Origin: Siphonodentalium dalli
Lineage: Eukaryota; Mollusca; Scaphopoda; Gadilida; Siphonodentaliidae
Direction: 5' to 3'
NCBI GenBank assembly: GCA_032622095.1
Contig: CP136067.1
Span: forward strand, 46,667,549-46,731,548
Length of the DNA stretch: 64,000 nucleotides
Positions 1 through 10,002 of the stretch are shown one piece after another. Each line of letters opens with the position of its first letter. The first letter of the stretch is position 1. Position numbers and translations under genes: made by a program. The notes beneath the pieces are model-generated. The model worked only from the letters and a program-made list of their open reading frames with translations. It searched no databases and was not told the DNA's origin.

Positions 1-975
1 GATACAATATTACATTATAGCAGTGCTTACGATCAGGTAATTAAAGGCCCACTTACAGTAATGCTCCAAGTAATTGACTTCTTAACCACAGCAGAATTAT
101 GGGTAACTTTTCAGGATTTAGTCGGAAATATGGCTTGTTGCCATTCATCGGAAAGCTCTCCCCGAGACTCGCAAATATAAGAGTATGCGCTGGTACATGA
201 TCTTTAATGCTGCACCAGCGCAGCTTCAGTCATGGAAGGATTAAGAGGGCACACTTATACATGTATGGTGGACACTTGGTCTTGATCAAATGTCAGAAAT
301 CTTGGTTAACAAATACCAACACGTTGACGTATATCCTTGGTGCTTAATTGGCACATGGGACCAAAGGGGGCATGGCCTCGCCTGCTATGGGAGACATAAT
401 CACATTGAAGTTCCAAAATGGTGAATATTGTGATGTACACATATTGGAAACCTCGATTATGCAATGTGTTGTCTGCCAATTTGGGGAAATTATATAGAGA
501 AACTAAACTAAAAAAGAAATAGAATCTGAGTTTCTATAGAAATTTGAAAATGAAAAAACTTTCCAGAGAAGATGAGGCCTAAGCAGAATGAGGTCACAAG
601 AGAGTGAATTTAGTGATGCTATGCGGGATATATAGCGTCACTAAATTCACCCTCTGGGGACTTCATTCTGCAAATAACAGACACTCTTTAATCAGGCTTG
701 GGTGCAGATATGTTATACTTGATGTAGGTCTTCATCGTGGTGTGTTTTAATTAGCATACATGTATCTTCAGAAACGATTGAAAATTAAAACTGAACAACA
801 ATTACTTATGTTGACAATAAATTTATTAATCAGAGGGACATTCTGTTATTGAATAAAATGACAACACTATTTTGTTTCAAAAAGAGCAAGCCTTGAAATA
901 GTGTGTGTGTCATTTGCATAATGAGGTCCCCAGAGGGTGAATTTAGTGATGCTAGCCCACCATGCGGGTAGCATC
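1..975. repeat. Array unit 0 (right-hand part only; unit extends off the left edge)
   Basis: Starts within the intron side of the ~4-kb unit and ends at the palindrome junction. It carries variants (TATGGCTTG and GGAAAGCTCTCC near 130-160) shared with the far right end of the array (34970-35000) but not with units 1-7. The first ten bases (GATACAATAT) match 34697-34706, inside the foldback insertion of unit 8, so a related insertion may lie just outside the window. Confidence 0.85.
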
Positions 976-1855
976 TTGTCTTGTCTGTTGTTATGTTCCC
1001 TCGTTGGTTTTTCGAGGCACCTCAGTGAATGAGTAATCCTAATAACTGTTCTCCAGAATCGCGTAATATACAGGTGTTGGTTTGCAGCTGCAAAGCGTAT
1101 CGGTTATTGGCATATATACATGTAGTCTTCGTTTTCCTGTAGCTGTGTACTTGAAGTTAGATTTAAAATATTGAGGGCACTGACGGTCAGGTTCTCACAG
1201 TCTGTGATATTGACCGTCTGTGATATTGACAGAAGTGATATTGTTTTTTAACACATTTTTTCCATTGATGGGCAATTCTGAAGAATTGTAGAGAGTTACA
1301 ATTATTCCGCGAAAAAGCGGGCTATCGCTTTAGGTTACACTGGTGTAAATAAGGTTCCGAGTGACATCTGGCGGATGCGGGAGGAATATATAGGAGAGAA
1401 TAAAATAGACACTGGGCCCTGATTGGTCAATAGCCTTGTGTGCTTTTCACATAAAAAAATCATCACACCTCTTCCCTATGATTTCCCATAGGTAAAATAA
1501 CCATTGGCACAGGAATTAACCCTTTGTAGTGAAGTTTGAATTTTTTGGTGTGGTCTAAAATATGACTGTATTTTTTTATGCGGTTCTGACACTAGTTACG
1601 AAAACATAAGATTTAAAGGCGAATTCCCTGCTAGACAGACATGATTTTTTTGTGTAAAAAGTTTCCCAAAATGTCAATTTTTCAGATTTAAAGAAAATTT
1701 TGGACCCAACATTTATATTGCCAACACTATACGCTAAAACGTTAGCACTGAGGCCTATGGAAAACATTTACACCAGTGTAACCTATAGTGGACAATATAT
1801 GTGCGAAGTTTGGTGATTTAATCCAGAAGTGAACGATTCTTCCGTTATTGTGCAC

Positions 1856-2721
1856 TAGAGCCCGAAGCCGCCATCGCACGCCGCCGCCGCCAGCCATATT
1901 GGCCACAAGCCGCCGCCAGCCATATTATTTCTAACGCCAACCACATTTCAAAATCTCCGCCGCCGGAATTGTAAAATGGCTGAGCCGTGTGCATGGGCTT
2001 ATATGTCAAGCACAACTGTACTGTGAATCGCAAAGAACTAAACCGCATTGCCTAATATTGGCATACTCGCATGGACACTGTATGGTTGTTATATTATCAT
2101 AACACCTGGCCCATTAATGTGGAATAGACTATCCCAATGCACGCTTTCATATAACTGAATGGCGCATCCATTCGGTATTGAAAGGGTTAAAATATAAATT
2201 GTTTATATCGACAACACCCAGTCTCAGACATCACTGGCATTTGTCAATATATACACATAAGAATAGAAAATAGTTTGAAATATTATATATCATTACTATC
2301 GGGTTCATCATTCAATGATGCATGCATATATCGCAAGATGGCAGTGATGATAGCAGTCTGAAGTCGACAGAAGTCCCAATGTAACTACTTATACCGATTA
2401 GATGGGAAACTACATAGTATATCCATGCCAGTCCTTTGTGAATTTTCGCCATATTGGAAAAGCCCAACATCAAAAGATTACGTGTGGTCTGGAATTCTAC
2501 GGGTTCACCACAACGCTAAAAAAAACGGCGTCTATAACCGGTAACATGGGATTAGGAACATTTCGGAAACTTAAATACGCTGAATGATAACATCTCAGCC
2601 GGCTGAGCCGCCATATTTCGTCAGCCACGAACGTCGTGACTGAGCCGGCTTAGCTAGCAAACCAGCCACGAAAATCGGTTGAGCCAGCCATGAAAACTAT
2701 TTGTCGTGGCTTCGGGGTCTA
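1856..2721. mobile_element. Non-autonomous hAT-like element in unit 1
   Basis: 866-bp insertion. The ends are TAGAGCCCGAAGCC and the inverted TAGACCCCGAAGCC (one mismatch in 14), flanked by an 8-bp direct repeat TTGTGCAC at 1848-1855 and 2722-2729. Units 2-8 have a single TTGTGCAC at the same place (for example 6804-6811), i.e. the empty site. Eight-base target duplications with short inverted ends fit the hAT superfamily. No transposase ORF; the terminal regions are rich in GCCGCC/AGCCA motifs. Confidence 0.85.
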
Positions 2722-4596
2722 TTGTGCACTAGACTAGATGACTCCACTATTTAGTATATAAAAAACTTTAAGTGCTTTGAAGCAATCAGTTGCAGCTGAC
2801 AATATTTCAATAAATTTTGTGTCAAAATTGCCAACACAAAACACCTTTTTCTGTCGTCTGCCTTTACCACCTTTATCCCTCCAAATCAATAATAGATCAT
2901 TCCGATGTGAATTTTTTAACTTACTGGGATAATCCATTCAGTAAAGAAAGGGTCAATCGTGAATTCTTTGGATTTAGTTTGATTTAGTGAAATAAGCAAG
3001 CCTTGAAATAGGGTGTCTGTCATTTGCAGAATGAGGTCCCCAGAGGGTGAATTTAGTGATGCCACCCCCCCCCCCCCCCCGCATAGCGGGCTAGCATCAC
3101 CAAATTCACCCTCTGTGAACCTCATTCTGCCGAGGTGTAAGCAGAATGAGGTCCCCAGAGGGTGAATTTGGTGATTCTAGCCCGCTATGCGGGGTAGCAT
3201 CACTAAATTCACCCTCAGGGTGTCTGTCATTTGCAGAATGAGGTCCCCAATTTCAAGACTTGGAAATAAGCACATCCCATGTCTAACTATTGATGATTTC
3301 GAATTGCGAATCATCCAGGTATATCATCGAATGCAGGGACTGTCTATCTGAATATTTCAGAGCAGGAACCAATTCTGGTTATAGAAGCACTGGTCCAGGT
3401 GCTACCACTGCCGAGTACCTTTATAACCCTGTGGTGGCTCCAGTAGCATTCTTTAACGTGCACACACCAAGGTGACATACTACCTCTCAGCTGTACAGAC
3501 TTCCCTATTATTAGCTCAACTTGACTTTGTAAAGTTTGAGCTATTGCCATGGCTTGGTATCTGTCATCCGTGTGTGTGCGTGATTTGTCAACAATTTCCT
3601 TTAGCACGGGCTACAGGTCATACCTTTTGGTCGGATCATTATGAAATTTGTCATGGGCGTTGACATTGACATATAGATGGGAACAAGTAATTTTGGGGTC
3701 AATCAACCAAAAAACATGGCCGCCAGCAGCCATCTTGGATTTAAAAATTCAATCAATTAGCACGGGCTGCAGGCCGGAGTGTTCGTCTGATCATCACGAA
3801 ATTTGTCATGGATGTTAATATTGAGATGTAGACAGGAATGAGTCATTTTGGCCAGCAGCCATCTTTGATTTTACTCTTTGCATGACTAAATTGTTTGGCA
3901 CGGGCTATAGGTCGTAACTTTATTCGGATCATGAAATTTTTCATGGATGTTGACAATGACATGTAGATGGGAATGAGTCATTTTGGGGCAATTCGGTCAA
4001 AAAACATGGCCGCCAGCAGCCATCTTGGATTTTACTCTTTGCATGACTAAATCCTATGGCACACCCTACAGTCCACTTCCCTCATCGATCATCACCAAAC
4101 TTCATATTAATTTTGATATTGATCTACTAGATGGAAGCTATCAAATGTTTTTGAATTTCATTGGAAAACATAGCCATCAGCAACCATCTTGGATTTTACT
4201 TTATATATCTCTTCATGTTGATAATCTAGTATTACTTAGACCTTTCAAATTTCCACATTCCTAAACGCACCATTGACTGAAACACATGAAATTATTCCCT
4301 TTCCAAGTTGAGCTGCAGTGTCATTGACACTTTCATTTTGTAGATGCCCAGGGAATCCCATAATCGATTCGTGCCAATACAAATGCATTATCAAGAGTGA
4401 ACTGAGGTCATTATCAGATGAATAAAGAAACTGACTCAAAGTATGAAATATTTGCCATTTATTATATATTTTGCATGCACCAGCCAGACAATGGTACTAC
4501 ACTGATGAGCTGTTGTTTGGGCACCATCATTGAGCGGCGATTCATTTGATTGGCTATCCGGTCATTCCCATATAACATGCAGCCAATCATATTCGC

Positions 4597-4864
4597 TCAT
4601 TTTGAAATGCGTGCAGCCAATAATAATCGTATTATCGTTGGGTCTTGTTGGATGTCTCTCTTCTTTCTAGCCGTATTTAAACAGGATGGTCCATCACAGT
4701 CACTGGAGCAGATCACAAAATAACATTCAAATATGATATGACGAATCCTTGGAAACCAGAATCCTGGGAAGGGTGTCGTTATCGCTGTCCGTCCAGTGGT
4801 TGTGAATCCCTCGTTTTCGGGCACTACATTGTCATCACCACAACCGGCAGAGTAAAGTTTGTAC
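4597..4864 (-). CDS. Duplicate ZP-C terminal exon, array unit 1
   Basis: Intact terminal exon copy in the unit that also carries the hAT-like insertion at 1856-2721. Acceptor, cysteines, RKKR and stop are preserved. This is the copy furthest from the upstream exons within the window. Confidence 0.6.
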
Positions 4865-6287
4865 CTGTCAATTTAAAAAAATTGTTTCAAGATCGGAGAA
4901 ACTGTTTCTGAGTGAACAAATATTGGGCTGGCTCTCGTCGCGTACAGTACTTGAATCAATACTATTACATTATAGCAGTGCTTACGATCAGGTAATTAAA
5001 GGCCCACTTACAGTAATGCTCCAAGTAATTGACTTCTTAACCACAGCAGAATTATGGGTAACTTTTCAGGATTTATTCGGAAATATGCCTTGTTGCCATT
5101 CATCGTAAAGATCTCCCCGAGACTCGCAAATATAAGAGTATGCGCTGGTACATGATCTTTAATGCTGCGCCAGCGCAGCTTCAGTCATGGAAGGATTAAG
5201 AGGGCACACTTATACATGTATGGTGGACACTTGGTCTTGATCAAATGTCAGAAATCTTGGTTAACAAATACCAACACGTTGACGTATATCCTTGGTGCTT
5301 AATTGGCACATGGGACCAAAGGGGGCATGGCCTCACCTGCTATGGGAGACATAATCACATTGAAGTTCCAAAATGGTGAATATTGTGATGTACACATATT
5401 GGAAACCTCGATTATGCAATGTGTTGTCTGCCAATTTGGGGAAATTATATAGAGAAACTAAACTAAAAAAGAAATAGAATCTGAGTTTCTATAGAAATTT
5501 GAAAATGAAGAAACTTTCCAGAGAAGATGAGGCCTAAGCAGAATGAGGTCACAAGAGAGTGAATTTAGTGATGCTATGCGGGATATATAGCGTCACTAAA
5601 TTCACCCTCTGGGGACTTCATTCTGCAAATAACAGACACTCTTTAATCAGGCTTGGGTGCAGATATGTTATACTTGATGTAGGTCTTCATCGTGGTGTGT
5701 TTTAATTAGCATACATGTATCTTCAGAAACGATTGAAAATTAAAACTGAACAACAATTACTTATGTTGACAATAAATTTATTAATCAGAGGGACATTCTG
5801 TTATTGAATAAAATGACAACACTATTTTGTTTCAAAAAGAGCAAGCCTTGAAATAGTGTGTGTGTCATTTGCATAATGAGGTCCCCAGAGGGTGAATTTA
5901 GTGATGCTAGCCCACCATGCGGGTAGCATCTTGTCTTGTCTGTTGTTATGTTCCCTCGTTGGTTTTTCGAGGCACCTCAGTGAATGAGTAATCCTAATAA
6001 CTGTTCTCCAGAATCGCGTAATATACAGGTGTTGGTTTGCAGCTGCAAAGCGTATCGGTTATTGGCATATATACATGTAGTCTTCGTTTTCCTGTAGCTG
6101 TGTACTTGAAGTTAGATTTAAAATATTGAGGGCACTGACGGTCAGGTTCTCACAGTCTGTGATATTGACCGTCTGTGATATTGACAGAAGTGATATTGTT
6201 TTTTAACACATTTTTTCCATTGATGGGCAATTCTGAAGAATTGTAGAGAGTTACAATTATTCCGCGAAAAAGCGGGCTATCGCTTTA

Positions 6288-6738
6288 GGTTACACTGGTG
6301 TAAATAAGGTTCCGAGTGACATCTGGCGGATGCGGGAGGAATATATAGGAGAGAATAAAATAGACACTGGGCCCTGATTGGTCAATAGCCTTGTGTGCTT
6401 TTCACATAAAAAAATCATCACACCTCTTCCCTATGATTTCCCATAGGTAAAATAACCATTGGCACAGGAATTAACCCTTTGTAGTGAAGTTTGAATTTTT
6501 TGGTGTGGTCTAAAATATGACTGTATTTTTTTATGCGGTTCTGACACTAGTTACGAAAACATAAGATTTAAAGGCGAATTCCCTGCTAGACAGACATGAT
6601 TTTTTTGTGTAAAAAGTTTCCCAAAATGTCAATTTTTCAGATTTAAAGAAAATTTTGGACCCAACATTTATATTGCCAACACTATACGCTAAAACGTTAG
6701 CACTGAGGCCTATGGAAAACATTTACACCAGTGTAACC
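6288..6738. mobile_element. TA-flanked MITE (Tc1/mariner-like), present in every full unit
   Basis: Inverted ends GGTTACACTGGTGTAAAT flanked by TA on both sides (6286-6287, 6739-6740). 451 bp, non-coding. Equivalent copies start at 1333, 10360, 14432, 18598, 22766, 26839 and 30912. Superfamily inferred from the TA target only. Confidence 0.6.
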
Positions 6739-7077
6739 TATAGTGGACAATATATGTGCGAAGTTTGGTGATTTAATCCAGAAGTGAACGATTCTTCCGT
6801 TATTGTGCACTAGACTAGATGACTCCACTATTTAGTATATAAAAAACTTTAAGTGCTTTGAAGCAATCAGTTGCAGCTGACAATATTTCAATAAATTTTG
6901 TGTCAAAATTGCCAACACAAAACACCTTTTTCTGTCGTCTGCCTTTACCACCTTTATCCCTCCAAATCAATAATAGATCATTCCGATGTGAATTTTTTAA
7001 CTTACTGGGATAATCCATTCAGTAAAGAAAGGGTCAATCGTGAATTCTTTGGATTTAGTTTGATTTAGTGAAATAAG

Positions 7078-7334
7078 CAAGCCTTGAAATAGGGTGTCTG
7101 TCATTTGCAGAATGAGGTCCCCAGAGGGTGAATTTAGTGATGCCACCCCCCCGCATAGCGGGCTAGCATCACCAAATTCACCCTCTGTGAACCTCATTCT
7201 GCCGAGGTGTAAGCAGAATGAGGTCCCCAGAGGGTGAATTTGGTGATTCTAGCCCGCTATGCGGGGTAGCATCACTAAATTCACCCTCAGGGTGTCTGTC
7301 ATTTGCAGAATGAGGTCCCCAATTTCAAGACTTG
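7078..7334. mobile_element. CAAGCC palindromic MITE cluster with 8-bp target duplication
   Basis: Begins CAAGCCTTGAAAT, ends ATTTCAAGACTTG, flanked by GAAATAAG at 7070-7077 and 7335-7342. The inside holds two hairpins of the GAGGTCCCCAGAGGGTGAAT type with GC loops, so one copy seems nested or internally duplicated. Contains a C-run of variable length between units (longest, about 17, near 3065 in unit 1). Confidence 0.65.
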
Positions 7335-7432
7335 GAAATAAGCACATCCCATGTCTAACTATTGATGATTTCGAATTGCGAATCATCCAGGTATATCATC
7401 GAATGCAGGGACTGTCTATCTGAATATTTCAG

Positions 7433-7543
7433 AGCAGGAACCAATTCTGGTTATAGAAGCACTGGTCCAGGTGCTACCACTGCCGAGTACCTTTATAACC
7501 CTGTGGTGGCTCCAGTAGCATTCTTTAACGTGCACACACCAAG
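7433..7543 (+). CDS. Candidate plus-strand exon in each array unit (unassigned)
   Basis: Open 111-nt segment between a plausible acceptor (TATCTGAATATTTCAG) and a weak donor (CCAAG/GTGACA). It encodes a protein-like stretch with YRSTGPGATTAEYLYNP and APVAFFNVHTP. Repeated in all full units. In unit 8 the donor context is GTTGGC because the 215-bp segment starts there. No family recognised and no partner exon found; it could be chance. Confidence 0.25.
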
Positions 7544-7579
7544 GTGACATACTACCTCTCAGCTGTACAGACTTCCCTA

Positions 7580-8410
7580 TTATTAGCTCAACTTGACTTT
7601 GTAAAGTTTGAGCTATTGCCATGGCTTGGTATCTGTCATCCGTGTGTGTGCGTGATTTGTCAACAATTTCCTTTAGCACGGGCTACAGGTCATACCTTTT
7701 GGTCGGATCATTATGAAATTTGTCATGGGCGTTGACATTGACATATAGATGGGAACAAGTAATTTTGGGGTCAATCCACCAAAAAACATGGCCGCCAGCA
7801 GCCATCTTGGATTTAAAAATTCAATCAATTAGCACGGGCTGCAGGCCGGAGTGTTCGTCTGATCATCACGAAATTTGTCATGGATGTTAATATTGAGATG
7901 TAGACAGGAATGAGTCATTTTGGCCAGCAGCCATCTTTGATTTTACTCTTTGCATGACTAAATTGTTTGGCACGGGCTATAGGTCGTAACTTTATTCGGA
8001 TCATGAAATTTTTCATGGATGTTGACAATGACATGTAGATGGGAATGAGTCATTTTGGGGCAATTCGGTCAAAAAACATGGCCGCCAGCAGCCATCTTGG
8101 ATTTTACTCTTTGCATGACTAAATCCTATGGCACACCCTACAGTCCACTTCCCTCATCGATCATCACCAAACTTCATATTAATTTTGATATTGATCTACT
8201 AGATGGAAGCTATCAAATGTTTTTGAATTTCATTGGAAAACATAGCCATCAGCAACCATCTTGGATTTTACTTTATATATCTCTTCATGTTGATAATCTA
8301 GTATTACTTAGACCTTTCAAATTTCCACATTCCTAAACGCACCATTGACTGAAACACATGAAATTATTCCCTTTCCAAGTTGAGCTGCAGTGTCATTGAC
8401 ACTTTCATTT
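7580..8410. repeat. Minisatellite-bearing element (about 160-bp core repeat, three copies)
   Basis: Ends carry inverted AGCTCAACTT / AAGTTGAGCT. The core is a tandem repeat recognisable by GCACGGGCT and ATGGCCGCCAGCAGCCATCT, with starts at 7676, 7832, 7970 and 8131 (spacing 156, 138, 161; the middle one has a ~26-bp deletion). Present in every unit. A reverse-oriented copy is at 53745-54585. Confidence 0.7.
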
Positions 8411-8668
8411 TGTAGATGCCCAGGGAATCCCATAATCGATTCGTGCCAATACAAATGCATTATCAAGAGTGAACTGAGGTCATTATCAGATGAATAAAGA
8501 AACTGACTCAAAGTATGAAATATTTGCCATTTATTATATATTTTGCATGCACCAGCCAGACAATGGTACTACACTGATGAGCTGTTGTTTGGGCACCATC
8601 ATTGAGCGGCGATTCATTTGATTGGCTATCCGGTCATTCCCATATAACATGCAGCCAATCATATTCGC

Positions 8669-8936
8669 TCATTTTGAAATGCGTGCAGCCAATAATAATC
8701 GTATTATCGTTGGGTCTTGTTGGATGTCTCTCTTCTTTCTAGCCGTATTTAAACAGGATGGTCCATCACAGTCACTGGAGCAGATCACAAAATAACATTC
8801 AAATATGATATGACGAATCCTTGGAAACCAGAATCCTGGGAAGGGTGTCGTTAACGCTGTCCGTCCAGTGGTTGTGAATCCCTCGTTTTCGGGCACTACA
8901 TTGTCATCACCACAACCGGCAGAGTAAAGTTTGTAC
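8669..8936 (-). CDS. Duplicate ZP-C terminal exon, array unit 2
   Basis: Intact terminal exon copy. It has one private substitution (A for T near 8853) that changes Ile to Leu in the GRTAITT segment between the GCGDD motif and FPGFWFP. Cysteines, furin site and stop are unchanged. No upstream exon lies in the unit. Confidence 0.6.
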
Positions 8937-9408
8937 CTGTCAATTTAAAAAAATTGTTTCAAGATCGGAGAAACTGTTTCTGAGTGAACAAATATTGGGC
9001 TGGCTCTCGTCGCGTACAGTACTTGAATCAATACTATTACATTATAGCAGTGCTTACGATCAGGTAATTAAAGGCCCACTTACAGTAATGCTCCAAGTAA
9101 TTGACTTCTTAACCACAGCAGAATTATGGGTAACTTTTCAGGATTTATTCGGAAATATGCCTTGTTGCCATTCATCGTAAAGATCTCCCCGAGACTCGCA
9201 AATATAAGAGTATGCGCTGGTACATGATCTTTAATGCTGCGCCAGCGCAGCTTCAGTCATGGAAGGATTAAGAGGGCACACTTATACATGTATGGTGGAC
9301 ACTTGGTCTTGATCAAATGTCAGAAATCTTGGTTAACAAATACCAACACGTTGACGTATATCCTTGGTGCTTAATTGGCACATGGGACCAAAGGGGGCAT
9401 GGCCTCGC

Positions 9409-9499
9409 CTGCTATGGGAGACATAATCACATTGAAGTTCCAAAATGGTGAATATTGTGATGTACACATATTGGAAACCTCGATTATGCAATGTGTTGT
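9409..9499 (-). other. Candidate degenerate exon segment X in the array intron
   Basis: 91-nt minus-strand segment with acceptor CAAATTGGCAG and donor ATAGCAG/G(T or C)GAGG. Frame 1 begins with a conserved C-I-I-E-V core and would have the same phases (0 then 1) as exon 55908-56178. Two other frames are also open. Related sequence lies at 38279-38375 (plus strand, TGCATAATCGAG) and 57988-58070 (minus strand, TGCACGATCGAG). Either an old exon duplicate or part of a repeat. The donor is GT in units 2, 4, 6, 7 and 8 and GC in units 0, 3, 5 and the gene-linked copy. Confidence 0.25.
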
Positions 9500-9609
9500 C
9501 TGCCAATTTGGGGAAATTATATAGAGAAACTAAACTAAAAAAGAAATAGAATCTGAGTTTCTATAGAAATTTGAAAATGAAAAAACTTTCCAGAGAAGAT
9601 GAGGCCTAA

Positions 9610-9698
9610 GCAGAATGAGGTCACAAGAGAGTGAATTTAGTGATGCTATGCGGGATATATAGCGTCACTAAATTCACCCTCTGGGGACTTCATTCTGC
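9610..9698. repeat. Diverged palindrome of the same MITE family (copy A, in every unit)
   Basis: Arms GCAGAATGAGGTCAC and ACTTCATTCTGC around a TATGCGGGATATATAG loop. Older than the copy at 36120, with several mismatches. Repeated once per unit (for example 5538, 13682, 17848, 35420 region). Confidence 0.6.
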
Positions 9699-10002
9699 AA
9701 ATAACAGACACTCTTTAATCAGGCTTGGGTGCAGATATGTTATACTTGATGTAGGTCTTCATCGTGGTGTGTTTTAATTAGCATACATGTATCTTCAGAA
9801 ACGATTGAAAATTAAAACTGAACAACAATTACTTATGTTGACAATAAATTTATTAATCAGAGGGACATTCTGTTATTGAATAAAATGACAACACTATTTT
9901 GTTTCAAAAAGAGCAAGCCTTGAAATAGTGTGTGTGTCATTTGCATAATGAGGTCCCCAGAGGGTGAATTTAGTGATGCTAGCCCACCATGCGGGTAGCA
10001 TC

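Larger units (their letters stand above)
976..5930. repeat. Array unit 1 (4955 bp)
   Basis: Full unit enlarged by an 866-bp insertion with an 8-bp target duplication (1856-2721) and by a longer poly-C run near 3065-3080. The rest matches units 2 and 3 almost base for base. Confidence 0.95.
5931..10002. repeat. Array unit 2 (4072 bp), reference unit
   Basis: Reference copy. From left to right: downstream flank; TA-flanked MITE (6288-6738); palindromic MITE cluster (7078-7334); minisatellite-bearing element (7580-8410); poly(A) signal (8530-8535); terminal ZP-C exon, minus strand (8669-8936); intron with half of a CTACAGTAATGC-type foldback (from 9048); candidate exon segment (9409-9499); palindrome (9610-9698); left half of a second palindrome (9914-10002), where the unit ends. 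Confidence 0.95.
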
